From Luteimonas sp. MC1825 (GTDB taxonomy: Bacteria; Pseudomonadota; Gammaproteobacteria; Xanthomonadales; Xanthomonadaceae), in NCBI RefSeq assembly GCF_014764385.1, contig NZ_CP061714.1, positions 1,302,001 to 1,366,000 of the forward strand: a stretch of 64,000 nucleotides of DNA. The letters are read 5' to 3'. A model generated the notes under the pieces. That model did no database searches. It saw nothing but the letters and a program-made list of their open reading frames with translations, and had not been told where the DNA came from. The position numbers were made by a program, and so were the translations under genes. Position 1 is the stretch's first letter. Every line of letters begins with the position of its first letter. This document shows, piece after piece, positions 23,007 to 33,148 of the stretch.

Positions 23007-25469
23007 TTAGAACGCGCCGCCGAAGGTGAACTGCAGGCGCTCGATCTCGTCGCCTTCCTTCTTGCGCAGCGGGAACGCGTAGCTGATCGAGATCGGCCCG
23101 ACCGGTGCGCGCCACATCAGCGCCACGCCGGCCGACGAACGCAGTTCGCCGGTATCGAACGCGTCCATGTCCTTGAACACGTTGCCGAAGTCGACGAACG
23201 CCGAGACGCGCGCCGCGGGCGAGTCGAGCAGGGTGGGGAAGAACATCTCCAGCGCGCCGATGGTCTTCACCGCGCCGCCGACGACCTGGCGGTAGTTGCT
23301 GCCGAACGCGGACTCGCGCGGGCCCAGGGTGTTGTCGCGGAACCCGCGTACCGAGCGCGCACCACCGGCGTAGAAGTTCTCGAAGAACGGCAGGCCGTCG
23401 GCGATCGCGTTGCGGCGCTGCGGCAGGTCGTCGGTGTCCTCGGGCGAGTCCGGGTCGTAGACGATGCCTTCGCGGGCCGGCCCGTAACTGTCGCCGTAGC
23501 CGATCTCGGCGCGGGTGTTGAGCACCAGCGCGCGCGAGATGGGCCAGTACTTGGAAAACTCGTAGTTGAGCTTGTAGTACTCGGCGGTGGAGCCCGGCAG
23601 GGTGACCTCGGCCGAGATCCGCTGCAGCGTGCCGCGGCTCGGCTGCAGGAAATCGTTGCGGGTATCGCGGGCCCAGCCCACCTCGCCGCGCCAGGCGTGG
23701 AAGGTGCGCTGGCCGATGACATCGATGTAATCGACGATCGACTGCGGCGAGCTTCCGCGGAATGCGAAGATCTGGTTGCTGTCGATGCCGAACATCGCCG
23801 AGAAGCTGTCGTGTTCGGAAATCGGGATGCCGAGCATGACCTGCGCGGCGCGGCTGGTCGACGAGTACTGCGCGGTGTTGAACTCGGAGTTGTCGAATTC
23901 GCGCCACCAGACGTTGTAGCCGAGCGACAGGCCGTCATCGGTGAAGTAGGGGTTCACGTACGAGAACGAGTAGCGCTGCAGGTAGACGTTGCGCTGCGCC
24001 TCGATCGAGATCCGGTTGCCGCTGCCCAGGAAGTTGTTCTGCGACAGCTGCACCGACGTGGTCATGCCGCTGAGCTGCGAGTAGCCGAGGCCGAACATGA
24101 AGCTGCCCGACGTGGTCTCGGTGACGCTGAACTCCACGTCGACCAGGTCGTTGCTGCCGGCGACCGGCTTGCTCTCGACGTTGACGCTGCCGGATTCGAA
24201 GAAGCCGAGGCGCTGCAGGCGGACCTTGGAACGGTCGATCGCGGCCTGCGAATACCACGCGCCCTCGAACTGGCGCATCTCGCGGCGCATGACCTCGTCG
24301 GAGGTGCGCGAGTTGCCCTTGAACACGATGCGGCGCACGTTGACGCGCGGACCCGGCACCACCTGCAGGTTGATCGAGACCTTGCGGTTCTCGCGGTCGA
24401 TGTCGGGGATCACGTTGACCTGGGCGAACGCGTAGCCGATGTTGCTGAGCGTGGCGGTGATCTGGTCGGAGCTGAACTCGAGGAGCGCGCGTGAGAACGA
24501 CATGCCCGACTGCATCAGCACCAGCTTCTCGATGTCCTCCTTGGGCAGCACCGTGTCGCCGGTGACCTCGACCTTGTCGACGGTGAACACCTCGCCCTCG
24601 GTGAGCCCTGCGGTGATGTACATCTCGCGCCGGTCGGGGCTGATCGCGACCTGGATGTTGTCTTCGCTGAAGTCGACGTAGCCGCGGTCGAGGTAGAAGT
24701 TGCGCAGCTTCTCGCGGTCGCCCTCGAGTTTCTCGCGCGAGTACTGGTCGTCGCGGCGGTACCAGCTGAGCCAGTTGCTCTCGCCGGACTCCCAGCTGTC
24801 GGTGAGCTCCTCGTCGTCGAAGGTCTCGTTGCCGACCAGGTTGATGTGGCTGATCTTGGCCGCCTTGCCTTCCTTGACGTTGATGGTCACGTCGACGCGG
24901 TTGCGGTCGAGCGTCGACACCGTCGGCGTGATCTCGACGTTGTACTTGCCGCGGTTGTTGTACTGGCGGGTGAGTTCCTGGGTGACGCGGTCGAGCGCGA
25001 GGCGGTCGAAGGTCTCGCCCTCGGCCAGGCCGATGTCGCGCAGGCCCTTGCTCAGGTCCTCGGTCTTGATGTCCTTGTTGCCGACCAGCGTGAGCTTGTT
25101 GATGGCCGGGCGCTCGGTCACCGTCACCACCAGGATGTCGCCCTGGCGGCCGATGCGCACGTCCTCGAAGAAGCCGGTCTTGTACAGCGCGCGGATGGCG
25201 TCGCCGACGCGGCTGCTGTCGACCGTATCGCCACGTTCGATCGGCAGGTACGTGAATACGGTGCCGGCGCCGATGCGCTGCAGGCCGTCGACACGGATGT
25301 CGCTGACCGTGAAGGCGCCCCGGGACACGGCTGTACTTGCCGGCGTGGCGGGCGGCGGCGCAATGCCGAAGGCGGCCTGCGGATCGACCGGCTGCTGGGC
25401 CAGGGCCGGGGTCGCGAGCGACGAGGCCAGGGCGAGGGCGAGCAGGCGGCGTTTCGGGTATCGCGTCAT
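23007..25469 (-). CDS. bamA: Outer-membrane protein assembly factor BamA
   Basis: 820 aa from the ATG at 25469; a TTG one codon upstream gives no better start. A signal peptide of about 24 residues ends ATPALA. Five POTRA domains follow (for example FTVSDIRVDGLQRIGAGTVF), then the 16-strand barrel with the VRGF loop-6 motif in ARSVRGFRDNTLGPR. It ends in an aromatic residue (LQFTFGGAF), the signal recognised by BAM itself. BamA folds and inserts beta-barrel proteins such as the pilus usher encoded at 35802-38252. It lies 63 bp downstream of rseP on the same strand. Confidence 0.97.
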   Translation of the reverse strand: MTRYPKRRLLALALASSLATPALAQQPVDPQAAFGIAPPPATPASTAVSRGAFTVSDIRVDGLQRIGAGTVFTYLPIERGDTVDSSRVGDAIRALYKTGFFEDVRIGRQGDILVVTVTERPAINKLTLVGNKDIKTEDLSKGLRDIGLAEGETFDRLALDRVTQELTRQYNNRGKYNVEITPTVSTLDRNRVDVTINVKEGKAAKISHINLVGNETFDDEELTDSWESGESNWLSWYRRDDQYSREKLEGDREKLRNFYLDRGYVDFSEDNIQVAISPDRREMYITAGLTEGEVFTVDKVEVTGDTVLPKEDIEKLVLMQSGMSFSRALLEFSSDQITATLSNIGYAFAQVNVIPDIDRENRKVSINLQVVPGPRVNVRRIVFKGNSRTSDEVMRREMRQFEGAWYSQAAIDRSKVRLQRLGFFESGSVNVESKPVAGSNDLVDVEFSVTETTSGSFMFGLGYSQLSGMTTSVQLSQNNFLGSGNRISIEAQRNVYLQRYSFSYVNPYFTDDGLSLGYNVWWREFDNSEFNTAQYSSTSRAAQVMLGIPISEHDSFSAMFGIDSNQIFAFRGSSPQSIVDYIDVIGQRTFHAWRGEVGWARDTRNDFLQPSRGTLQRISAEVTLPGSTAEYYKLNYEFSKYWPISRALVLNTRAEIGYGDSYGPAREGIVYDPDSPEDTDDLPQRRNAIADGLPFFENFYAGGARSVRGFRDNTLGPRESAFGSNYRQVVGGAVKTIGALEMFFPTLLDSPAARVSAFVDFGNVFKDMDAFDTGELRSSAGVALMWRAPVGPISISYAFPLRKKEGDEIERLQFTFGGAF

Positions 25470-25532
25470 CAAATGCGTCCGGGTGTGGCGGTTCGGGGGT
25501 ATACGGGTCGTGCAGCGGTCTTGCGGGTGGCG

Positions 25533-26888
25533 TCAGCGCACCAGTTGCAGGATGTCGTTGTAGAACGCCAGGCCCATCAGGCCGGCGAGCATCGCAAGTC
25601 CGACGTACTGGCCGGCAACCATCGCGCGCTCGCCGAGCGGGCTGCCCTTGACCAACTCGATAAGGTAATACAACAGGTGACCGCCGTCCAAGATCGGGAT
25701 CGGCAGCAGGTTGATGATGGCCAGGCTGAGCGACAGCAGGGCGAGGAAGCTGAGGAACCACGCGGGCCCCAGGTTCGCCGAAGCATTGGCGTAGCGGGCG
25801 ATGGTGATCGGGCCGGACACGTTTTCCGCCGATGCGCGGCCGGTCAGCAGGCGCCGGATCATGCCCAGCGAGTCGCTGGCCAGGCGCCCGGTCTCGGCGA
25901 CCGCGGCCGGCAGCGCGGCCAGCGGACCATGGCGCAGCAGGGCATCGGGCGTCGGCGCCCGGGCGGCATCGGGGGTGATGCCGAGCGCCCAGAAGGGTTC
26001 GCGGCCCTCGACTTCGGCCAGGGCAGGGGCGAGTTCCAGCGCCAGGCGCTCACCGTCGCGCTGCACCTCGACCATTCCGGTGCCACCCTGCTCGCCCAGC
26101 GCCTGCACCAGCGGGCCGATCGCGTCGAACGAGTCCACGGGGTTGCCGTCGATGGCGGTGATGCGGTCGCCGTCGGCCAGCACGCCCCAGGCGGCGCCGT
26201 CCTCGCGCACGCTGCCCACCACCGCCGGCAGCAGGTGGCTGCGCGGCACCAGGCCGATCGCGCGGACCGCGCGGCGCTCGTCCATGTCGGCGGGCAGGGT
26301 GGACAGCCGCAGGGCGCGGGTGGCCTCGTCGCCGGCGGCGGTGCGAACGCGCACGTCCAGGTCGCCACGGTCCATCGCCGCGGTCGTCAGGGCGATCGCC
26401 GCCTCGCTCCAGGTCGGCGTGGCGCGTTCGCCGACCGCGAGCACCGTGTCGCCGGGCGCGAGGCCGGCCTCGGCGGCGATGCCCGAAACCTGGCCCAGCA
26501 CCGGCATGAAATCAGGCCGGCCGATCACGAACATCGCCCACAGCAGCGCGACGCACAGCAGCAGGTTGGCCAGCGGGCCCGCGGCGACGATGGCGATCCG
26601 GCGCCACACGGATTTGCGGTTGAAGGCCTGCCCGGCCTCGGCCGGGTCGACGTCGCCCTCGCGCTCGTCGAGCATCTTCACGTAGCCGCCGAGCGGCAGC
26701 GCGGCGATGACGTATTCGGTGCCGTCGCGGCCGCGGCGCGACCACAGCGGCTTGCCGAAGCCGATCGAGAAGCGCAGCACCTTGACGCCGTTGCGGCGCG
26801 CCACCCAGTAGTGGCCGAATTCGTGGAATGTCACCAGCACGCCAAGGCTGACGATCATCCACCACACGGAACCGAGGAACGTACTCAT
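25533..26888 (-). CDS. rseP: Site-2 intramembrane zinc protease RseP
   Basis: 451 aa. The zinc motif HEFGH is at residues 22-26 in the first membrane helix; two PDZ domains follow in the periplasm (the second around DGDRITAIDGNPVDSF); the C-terminal motif ILDGGHLLYYLIE supplies the third metal ligand. RseP cuts the anti-sigma factor RseA, releasing sigma-E under envelope stress, and also clears signal-peptide remnants. It directly precedes bamA, whose failure is one cause of that stress. Confidence 0.96.
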   Translation of the reverse strand: MSTFLGSVWWMIVSLGVLVTFHEFGHYWVARRNGVKVLRFSIGFGKPLWSRRGRDGTEYVIAALPLGGYVKMLDEREGDVDPAEAGQAFNRKSVWRRIAIVAAGPLANLLLCVALLWAMFVIGRPDFMPVLGQVSGIAAEAGLAPGDTVLAVGERATPTWSEAAIALTTAAMDRGDLDVRVRTAAGDEATRALRLSTLPADMDERRAVRAIGLVPRSHLLPAVVGSVREDGAAWGVLADGDRITAIDGNPVDSFDAIGPLVQALGEQGGTGMVEVQRDGERLALELAPALAEVEGREPFWALGITPDAARAPTPDALLRHGPLAALPAAVAETGRLASDSLGMIRRLLTGRASAENVSGPITIARYANASANLGPAWFLSFLALLSLSLAIINLLPIPILDGGHLLYYLIELVKGSPLGERAMVAGQYVGLAMLAGLMGLAFYNDILQLVR

Positions 26889-26909
26889 GGGGGCGCGGAT
26901 CCGTGTGCG

Positions 26910-28079
26910 TCAGGCGCGGTGGCGGGACAGGGCGGCGGTGGCGACGCGGCGGGCTTCGCCATCGGCTTCGCGCAGTACGTCGAGCGAGTCGGCGGCGCGC
27001 GCGGGCAGCGCCTCCAGGGTCTCCGCGACCAGCGCGGGAATGGACAGGAAGCCTACCCGGCCCTGAAGGAAGGCTGAAACCGCGATCTCGTTGGCGGCAT
27101 TGAGCACCGCCGGCGCAGTTCCGCCGGCAGCCAGGGCGGCATAGGCGAGGCCGAGGCAGGGGAAGGCGGCGGTGTCCGGCGCCTCGAAGTCGAGCCGGCC
27201 ATGCGCCAGCAGGTCGAGGCCGGCGACGCCCGACTGCACCCGCTCCGGCCAGCCCAACCCCACCGCCAGCGCCGTGCGCATGTCGGGCAGCCCCAGCTGC
27301 GCGAGGGTGGAGCCGTCGATGAACTCGACCAGCGAATGCACCAGGCTCTGCGGGTGGACGAGCACGTCGACCCGGCCCGGCGCCAGGCCGAACAGGTGGC
27401 AGGCCTCGATCACCTCGAGGCCCTTGTTCATGAGCGTGGCTGAATCCACCGAGATCTTCGGGCCCATGGACCACTTGGGGTGGGCCACGGCCTGCGCCGG
27501 GGTGACATCGGCCAGCGCGGCGCGGTCGCGCCCGCGGAACGGCCCGCCGGAGGCGGTCAGCACGATGCGCCGCACTCCAGCGGCGGCGCCGTCGCCGGGC
27601 AGGCACTGGAAGATGGCGTTGTGCTCGCTGTCGATCGGGATGATCCGTGCGCCGCCGTCGCGGGCCGCGGCCATCAGCAGCTCGCCGGCCAGTACCAGCG
27701 ATTCCTTGTTGGCCAGCAGCAGGCGCTTGCCGGCGCGCGCCGCGGCCAGCGTGGAATCGAGGCCGGCGGCACCGACGATCGCGGCCACGACCGTGTCGCA
27801 CGCCGGGCCCGAGGCGAGCGCGTCGATGGCGGCGGCCCCGGCATGCGCGCGCGTCGCCAGGCCGGCATCGGCCAGGCCGTCGCGCAGCGCGGCAAAGCCT
27901 GCGTCATCGGCGATCACCGCGTCGTCGGGGCGGTGCGTGCGGCACAGCGCGACCAACGCCGCGACGTTGCTGCCGGCGGCCAGCACGCTGGCGCGCATCG
28001 TGTCCGGATGGCGCGCCACGACGTCGAGCGCGGACGCACCGATCGAGCCGGTCGCGCCGAGGATCGCCACGCGTTGCAT
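26910..28079 (-). CDS. dxr: 1-deoxy-D-xylulose 5-phosphate reductoisomerase
   Basis: 389 aa from the ATG at 28079. The NADPH-binding start [20 protein letters not shown], the substrate motif [14 protein letters not shown] and the flexible-loop region [20 protein letters not shown] are intact. It commits DOXP to the MEP isoprenoid pathway and so feeds IspA and UppS. The start is fixed by a TGATG overlap: the last A of the cdsA stop is the first base of the dxr ATG. The gene order uppS-cdsA-dxr-rseP is that of Pseudomonas; E. coli has dxr before uppS. Confidence 0.97.
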   Translation of the reverse strand: MQRVAILGATGSIGASALDVVARHPDTMRASVLAAGSNVAALVALCRTHRPDDAVIADDAGFAALRDGLADAGLATRAHAGAAAIDALASGPACDTVVAAIVGAAGLDSTLAAARAGKRLLLANKESLVLAGELLMAAARDGGARIIPIDSEHNAIFQCLPGDGAAAGVRRIVLTASGGPFRGRDRAALADVTPAQAVAHPKWSMGPKISVDSATLMNKGLEVIEACHLFGLAPGRVDVLVHPQSLVHSLVEFIDGSTLAQLGLPDMRTALAVGLGWPERVQSGVAGLDLLAHGRLDFEAPDTAAFPCLGLAYAALAAGGTAPAVLNAANEIAVSAFLQGRVGFLSIPALVAETLEALPARAADSLDVLREADGEARRVATAALSRHRA

Positions 28080-28903
28080 CAGAAGCCCAGCCAGAACTTG
28101 CCGAGCGCGAACACCGGGAGGGCGGCGAGCACGCTGTCGAGCCGGTCCATGATTCCGCCATGGCCGGGGATCAGGTTGCCCGAGTCCTTGGCGCCGACAT
28201 GGCGCTTGAGCAGGCTCTCGAACAGGTCGCCCACGACCGAAAACAGCACCGTCAGCAGCGCCACCAGCGCCACCAGCGCAAGTTGCGCCGGCGACGTGCC
28301 CAGCAGCCACGCACCGAGCACCGCGACCAGGATGCCCACGGCCAGGCCGCCGACCAGGCCGGCGACGGTCTTGTTGGGACTGATGCGCGGTGCCAGCTTG
28401 CGCTTGCCCCAGGCGCGGCCGGCGAAGTACGCGCCGGTGTCGGTGGCCCAGACGGTGGCCAGGGCGAGCAGCAGCCAGCCCGGGCCGTCGTGGTGCAGCA
28501 GCGCGAGCGCGCACCAGGCGGGTATCACCGCCAGCGTCGCCGCGGCCAGCTTGAACACCCGCGCATTGGTGTCGTGGTCGGACGCGAAGTCGTAATGCAC
28601 CAGCCACAGCATGGCCAGCAGCCACCACACCACGCCCACCACCAGCGCCAGCTTGAACAGCACCATCGTGCCGCCCGACCCGCCGGTGGCCCACGCCAGG
28701 GCGACCATCAGCAGCAGGTTGAGCACCAGCAACGCGCCGCGCGCCAGCGTGTCCTCGATCTCGGCCAGCGCGAACCACTCCCACATGCCGGCGAGGAAGA
28801 CGATCGCGGCGAGCAGCACCATCCACTGGGTCGGCAGCAGGAGCACGGCGGCGATGGTGGCCGGCCCCATGATGAAGGCGGCGAGGAGGCGGGTGCGGGT
28901 CAT
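28079..28903 (-). CDS. cdsA: Phosphatidate cytidylyltransferase
   Basis: 274 aa, a polytopic membrane enzyme with about eight hydrophobic helices. The CTP-transferase signature is present near the C-terminus ([20 protein letters not shown]). It makes CDP-diacylglycerol, the precursor of all phospholipids. The start at 28903 overlaps the uppS stop as ATGA; the longer open frame upstream is uppS read in another frame. It is coupled on both sides (uppS-cdsA-dxr). Confidence 0.96.
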   Translation of the reverse strand: MTRTRLLAAFIMGPATIAAVLLLPTQWMVLLAAIVFLAGMWEWFALAEIEDTLARGALLVLNLLLMVALAWATGGSGGTMVLFKLALVVGVVWWLLAMLWLVHYDFASDHDTNARVFKLAAATLAVIPAWCALALLHHDGPGWLLLALATVWATDTGAYFAGRAWGKRKLAPRISPNKTVAGLVGGLAVGILVAVLGAWLLGTSPAQLALVALVALLTVLFSVVGDLFESLLKRHVGAKDSGNLIPGHGGIMDRLDSVLAALPVFALGKFWLGF

Positions 28904-29670
28904 GGCGTCGGGGTGTCCGTGGTCGGTGCGGCGGCCACGGCCACCTGGTCGCCGGTCAGCCCGAAACGGCGCTCGCGGCTGGCGAAGGCGTCGAGCGCCT
29001 GTTGGAGGGTCGCGGCGTCGAGGTCGGGCCACAGCAGGTCGGTGAACCACAGTTCGGTGTAGGCCAGCTGCCACAGCAGGAAATTGCTGATGCGCAGGTC
29101 GCCGCCGGTGCGGATGAACAGGTCGGGTGCCGGCAGGTCGGCCAGCGCCAGGCGCGCGGCGAGCGCCGCCTCGTCGATGTCGTCCGGCGACATGCGGCCG
29201 GCGGCGACTTCCACGGCCAGTTCGCGCGCGGCGCGGGCGATGTCCTGCCGCCCGCCGTAGCTGGCGGCGATCGACAGTGCCAGCCGGCGATTGCCCGCGG
29301 TCAGTGCCTCGGCCGCCTGCATGCGCGCGGCGATGGCCGGGTCGAAGCGGCCACGCTCGCCGATGAAACGCACGCGCACGCCGCGCCGGTGCAGTTCGCC
29401 GACTTCGCGCTCCAGCGCATTGAGGAACAGCTTCATCAGCGCCCCGACCTCTTCGGCGGGACGGCCCCAGTTCTCGCTGGAAAACGCGAACAACGTGAGC
29501 GCCTGGATGCCGCGCTCGATGCAGAAATCGATGCACAGGTTGACCGCGCGCGCGCCGGCGCGATGGCCGATGGCGCGCGGGCGCTTGCGACGTGCCGCCC
29601 AGCGGCCATTGCCGTCCATGATGACGGCGACGTGGCGCGGTACCGGTTGCGATGTGGCCGTGGCGCTCAT
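28900..29670 (-). CDS. uppS: Undecaprenyl diphosphate synthase
   Basis: 256 aa. [12 protein letters not shown] carries the catalytic Asp at residue 19; [14 protein letters not shown] and [20 protein letters not shown] are the other cis-prenyltransferase motifs. It extends farnesyl diphosphate to C55, the lipid carrier for peptidoglycan and O-antigen. It starts 10 bp after frr and overlaps cdsA by 4 bp. Confidence 0.97.
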   Translation of the reverse strand: MSATATSQPVPRHVAVIMDGNGRWAARRKRPRAIGHRAGARAVNLCIDFCIERGIQALTLFAFSSENWGRPAEEVGALMKLFLNALEREVGELHRRGVRVRFIGERGRFDPAIAARMQAAEALTAGNRRLALSIAASYGGRQDIARAARELAVEVAAGRMSPDDIDEAALAARLALADLPAPDLFIRTGGDLRISNFLLWQLAYTELWFTDLLWPDLDAATLQQALDAFASRERRFGLTGDQVAVAAAPTTDTPTP

Positions 29671-29680
29671 CGTGCCGCCA

Positions 29681-30238
29681 TCAGACCGCCATCAGCTCCT
29701 GCTCTTTGGCCTTCACCACTTCATCGACGTCCTTGATCGCCTCGTCGGTGATCTTCTGGATCTCGATTTCGCTGCGGCGCTCGTCGTCCTCCGAGATCGC
29801 CTTTTCCTTGAGCATGTCCTTGACCTGCTGGTTGGCGTCGCGGCGGATGTTGCGGATCGCGACCTTCGCGCTCTCGCCTTCGCTGTGCACGACCTTGGTC
29901 AGGTCGCGACGGCGCTCCTCGGTCAGCGCCGGCAGGTTGATGCGGATGACCATGCCCGAGGTGTTGGGCGTCAGGCCGAGGTCGGAGGCCAGGATCGCCT
30001 TCTCCACGGCACTGACCATCGGCTTTTCCCACGGCGTGATGGTCAGGGTGCGCGCGTCGCTGACCGTGACGGAGGCGACCTGCGTCAGCGGCATGTCGGA
30101 GCCGTAATAGTTGACCCTCAGGTGGTCGACCAGCGCGGTGGAGGCGCGCCCGGTGCGCACCTTGCCCAGGTCGTGGCGCAGGGCCTCGACGCTCTTCGCC
30201 ATGCGCGTCTGCGCGTCCTTCTTGATCTGGTTGGGCAT
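29681..30238 (-). CDS. frr: Ribosome recycling factor
   Basis: 185 aa, the exact family length. The start [20 protein letters not shown], the core [15 protein letters not shown] and the end [17 protein letters not shown] are typical. With EF-G it splits post-termination ribosomes. In most bacteria frr directly follows pyrH. Here a CDF transporter gene stands between, and a perfect TATAAT box lies in the frr upstream gap (30269-30274), so frr probably has its own promoter. Confidence 0.97.
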   Translation of the reverse strand: MPNQIKKDAQTRMAKSVEALRHDLGKVRTGRASTALVDHLRVNYYGSDMPLTQVASVTVSDARTLTITPWEKPMVSAVEKAILASDLGLTPNTSGMVIRINLPALTEERRRDLTKVVHSEGESAKVAIRNIRRDANQQVKDMLKEKAISEDDERRSEIEIQKITDEAIKDVDEVVKAKEQELMAV

Positions 30239-30268
30239 CGTGGCCTCGCTGCGGTAAGCAAGCGGCGG

Positions 30269-30274
30269 ATTATA
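30269..30274 (-). promoter_or_regulatory. TATAAT -10 box upstream of frr
   Basis: A perfect TATAAT is present on the minus strand in the 60-bp gap between the CDF transporter stop and frr. Transcription would start near 30262, about 23 nt before the frr ATG. The 17-18 bp upstream position shows no TTGACA-like -35, so this is a partial promoter call. Confidence 0.45.
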
Positions 30275-30298
30275 GGCGATGCCGGGACACGCGCGGCC

Positions 30299-31258
30299 TC
30301 ACTCGCGCGCCGGAACGCCGCCGTCGTGCTCGTGTCCGCCACAGGCGGCGCCGCTCCGCTCGACCTGCAGCGTGGCGTGGCCGATGCCGAAGCGCGCCGC
30401 AAGCGATGCGCCCAGGTCATGCAGGAAGCGGTCGTCGTCGTCGCCCGACGGGCGCACCAGGTGCGCGGTCATCGCCACTTCGCCGGCGCCCAGCGACCAG
30501 ATGTGCACGTGGTGCACCGAGTCGACCCCCGCTTGCGCGGCGAGGAACGTGCGCACCGCGGCCTGGTCGATCCCCGTCGGCACCGCGTCCATCGCGGCGT
30601 CGAAGCTGTCGCGCAGCAGCCGCGCCGCGCCGACCGCGACCACCACGCCGACCAGGAGTGCGGTGGCAGGGTCCAGCCAGGTCCAGCCCCAGGCCAGCAT
30701 GCCGATGCCGGCCACCACCGTGGCCAGCGAGATCGCGGCATCGGCCAGCAGGTGCAGGTAGGCACCGCGGCGGTTGAGGTCGTGGCCGTGCCCGCCTTGC
30801 ACCAGCAGCGCGCTGCCGAGGTTGACCGCTATGCCGATGGTGGCGACGACCACGATGGTCATGCCGGGGAGTTCGGGCGGGGCGGACAGGCGGCGCAGCG
30901 CCTCCCAGGCCAGCGCGCCGGACAGGCCCACGAGCAGGGTGGCATTGGCCAGCGGCGAGAGCAGGGTGGCGCGTCGCCAGCCGTAGGTGTGGCGTTCGGT
31001 GGCCGGCCATTGGGCCATGGCCGCCGCACCCCAGGCGAGCGCCAGTCCGAGCACGTCGCCGAGGTTGTGCAGCGCGTCGGACAGCAGCGCCAGTGAGTTG
31101 GTCAGGAACCCGTAGCCCGCCTCGAGCACGGTGTAGGCGAGGTTGACCAGGGTGACGGTGGCGAAGGCGCGCGTCGACGAACCCGGGGAAGGGCCGTGCT
31201 GATGGCTGCTGCCATGGCCGTGGTCATGGTGATGGCCGGGGTCGTGTGGGGCGTGCAT
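30299..31258 (-). CDS. CDF-family metal cation exporter (ZitB/CzcD-like)
   Basis: 319 aa. It opens with a His-rich stretch (HHHDHGHGSSHQHG) typical of zinc-type CDF proteins, followed by six membrane helices and a cytoplasmic metallochaperone-like C-terminal domain. The transport-site motifs are visible in helix 2 (LSDALHNLGDVLGL) and helix 5 (LHLLADAAISL), giving the H/D pairs for zinc. It should export Zn2+ (possibly Cd2+ or Co2+) by proton antiport. It is inserted between pyrH and frr, on the same strand, 59 bp after pyrH. No metal-responsive regulator is adjacent. Confidence 0.9.
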   Translation of the reverse strand: MHAPHDPGHHHDHGHGSSHQHGPSPGSSTRAFATVTLVNLAYTVLEAGYGFLTNSLALLSDALHNLGDVLGLALAWGAAAMAQWPATERHTYGWRRATLLSPLANATLLVGLSGALAWEALRRLSAPPELPGMTIVVVATIGIAVNLGSALLVQGGHGHDLNRRGAYLHLLADAAISLATVVAGIGMLAWGWTWLDPATALLVGVVVAVGAARLLRDSFDAAMDAVPTGIDQAAVRTFLAAQAGVDSVHHVHIWSLGAGEVAMTAHLVRPSGDDDDRFLHDLGASLAARFGIGHATLQVERSGAACGGHEHDGGVPARE

Positions 31259-31317
31259 GGTTTCGAGCCTGCCAGCCGCCGCGGGCGGACACTATTCCAG
31301 CGGCGGCTGGTTGCGCG

Positions 31318-32040
31318 TCAGCTGCGGCCCTGCACCAGCGTGCCGATCGGCTCGCCGCGCAGGATGCGCAGGAGCTGGCCCGGCTGCTCCATGTCGAAGA
31401 TGCGCAGCGGCATGTCGGCGTCGCGGCACAGCGCGAACGCGGCGGTGTCCATCACCTGCAGGTCGCGGCTGAGCACTTCGTCATAGGTCAGGCGGTCGAA
31501 GCGCTTTGCGCCGGGGTGCTTCTTCGGGTCGGCGTCGTACACGCCGTCGACCTTGGTGGCCTTGAGCAGCAGGTCGGCGCCGATCTCGATCGCGCGCAGG
31601 GCGGCGCCGGAATCGGTGGTGAAGAACGGATTGCCGGTGCCGGCGGCGAAGATCGCGATGCGGCCCTTCTCGAGGTGGCGGATCGCGCGGCGGCGGATGT
31701 AGTCCTCGCAGACGTCGTTGATCTTGATCGCGCTCATCACCCGCGCGCGTGCGCCGAGCTTCTCCAGCGCGTCCTGCATGGCCAGCGCGTTGATCACGGT
31801 GGCCAGCATGCCCATCTGGTCGCCGGTGACGCGGTCCATGCCGCCCGCCGCCAGGCCCGCGCCGCGGAAGATGTTGCCGCCGCCCACCACCACGCCGATC
31901 TCGGCGCCGGCATGCTGCGCTTCGATGATCTCGCGCGCCAGGCGGCCGATGACCTTTGGGTCGATGCCGTAGTCCTCGGCGCCCATCAGCGCCTCGCCGG
32001 ACAGCTTGAGCAGGACACGGCGGTAGGCGAGTTGCGACAT
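31318..32040 (-). CDS. pyrH: UMP kinase
   Basis: 240 aa from the ATG at 32040 ([20 protein letters not shown]). The amino-acid-kinase fold motifs [12 protein letters not shown] and [16 protein letters not shown] are intact. It phosphorylates UMP to UDP for RNA, DNA and UDP-sugar synthesis, including the UDP-GlcNAc used by LpxA. The open frame upstream of 32040 covers the terminator region and is not coding. A GGAG lies 6-9 nt before the ATG. Confidence 0.96.
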   Translation of the reverse strand: MSQLAYRRVLLKLSGEALMGAEDYGIDPKVIGRLAREIIEAQHAGAEIGVVVGGGNIFRGAGLAAGGMDRVTGDQMGMLATVINALAMQDALEKLGARARVMSAIKINDVCEDYIRRRAIRHLEKGRIAIFAAGTGNPFFTTDSGAALRAIEIGADLLLKATKVDGVYDADPKKHPGAKRFDRLTYDEVLSRDLQVMDTAAFALCRDADMPLRIFDMEQPGQLLRILRGEPIGTLVQGRS

Positions 32041-32068
32041 GGGGAGACTCCGGCGGAAAGCGGCGTGG

Positions 32069-32074
32069 ATTCTA
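32069..32074 (-). promoter_or_regulatory. TAGAAT -10 box upstream of pyrH
   Basis: TAGAAT on the minus strand, 28 nt before the pyrH ATG and downstream of the tsf terminator. This places it where a separate pyrH promoter would be needed. The expected -35 position has no good match to TTGACA. Confidence 0.4.
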
Positions 32075-32109
32075 TCCGATCGCGCCACGACAGGCGGCCG
32101 GACGCGCAG

Positions 32110-32137
32110 AAAAAAGGCCGCGGAATGATCCGCGGCC
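32110..32137 (-). terminator. Intrinsic terminator after rpsB-tsf
   Basis: On the minus strand an 8-bp GC stem (32130-32137 with 32116-32123, loop of 6) is followed directly by six T residues (32110-32115). This is a strong Rho-independent terminator, 55 nt after the tsf stop. It separates rpsB-tsf from pyrH. Confidence 0.88.
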
Positions 32138-32191
32138 CGGTGTGGCAGTACGACGGGATTGACCCGCATCGGGCGATGCGGTGGCCGGGCC

Positions 32192-33061
32192 TCAGGCCAG
32201 GCCGGCCTGCTTCATCACTTCGGCGGCGTAATCCTCGACCACCTTCTCGATGCCCTCGCCAACCGCCAGGCGCTCGAAGCGCACGACGTCGGCGCCGGCG
32301 GCCTTCAACACCTGCTCGACGGTCTGGTTGGTGTCGAGCACGTAGGCCTGGCCGTACAGCGAGACCTCGTTGACGATCTTGGCGACCTTGCCGCCGATGA
32401 TCTTCTCGAGGATCTCGGCCGGCTTGGCGCGGTCCTTTTCGGACATCTTGGCCAGCTCGATTTCCTTTTCCTTGGCAAGGAACTCGGCCGGAACGTCGGC
32501 CGCCTTGTTGTAGGGCGGGTTCATCGCGGCCACGTGCATGGCCAGGCCACGCGCGAGCTCGACATCGCCACCCTTGAGCTCGACCAGCACGCCGATGCGG
32601 CCGCCGTGCACGTAGGCGGCGACGTTGTCGGTGCTGGCGATGGTGGCCATGCGGCGCACCTGCACGTTCTCGCCGACCTTGGCGATCAGCGCGGCGCGCG
32701 CCTCGTCGACGGTCTTGCCGTCAACGGTGGCGGACTTCAGCGCGTCGATGTCCTGCACGCCAAGCGCGGCGTCGGCCACGGCCTGGGTGAAGGCGAGGAA
32801 GTTCTCGTCCTTGGCGACGAAGTCGGTCTCGGAGTTGATTTCGACCAGCACGGCGCGGCCGTCGGCCTGCGCGGCCACGATGCGGCCTTCGGCGGCGACG
32901 CGGTCGGCCTTCTTGTCGGCCTTGGCCAGGCCGGACTTGCGCAGCGCCTCGGCGGCGGCGTCGACGTTGCCGCCGGCCTCGGTCAGGGCCTTCTTGCATT
33001 CCATCATGCCGGCGCCGGTGCGCTCGCGCAGTTCCTTGACCAGGGTTGCGGTGATTTCCAT
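32192..33061 (-). CDS. tsf: Elongation factor Ts
   Basis: 289 aa (E. coli 283). The N-terminal UBA-like region [20 protein letters not shown] and the EF-Tu-contact motif [12 protein letters not shown] are present. It releases GDP from EF-Tu. It is cotranscribed with rpsB, 87 bp upstream, and followed by an intrinsic terminator. Confidence 0.97.
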   Translation of the reverse strand: MEITATLVKELRERTGAGMMECKKALTEAGGNVDAAAEALRKSGLAKADKKADRVAAEGRIVAAQADGRAVLVEINSETDFVAKDENFLAFTQAVADAALGVQDIDALKSATVDGKTVDEARAALIAKVGENVQVRRMATIASTDNVAAYVHGGRIGVLVELKGGDVELARGLAMHVAAMNPPYNKAADVPAEFLAKEKEIELAKMSEKDRAKPAEILEKIIGGKVAKIVNEVSLYGQAYVLDTNQTVEQVLKAAGADVVRFERLAVGEGIEKVVEDYAAEVMKQAGLA

Positions 33062-33148
33062 GGGGACCTCGGTAGCTGTGGGTTCGATGGTCGGCGGCCG
33101 CGCACGATGGCGCGGTCGCCTGGTACGCCGCTGGGGCGCAGGTGTGGC

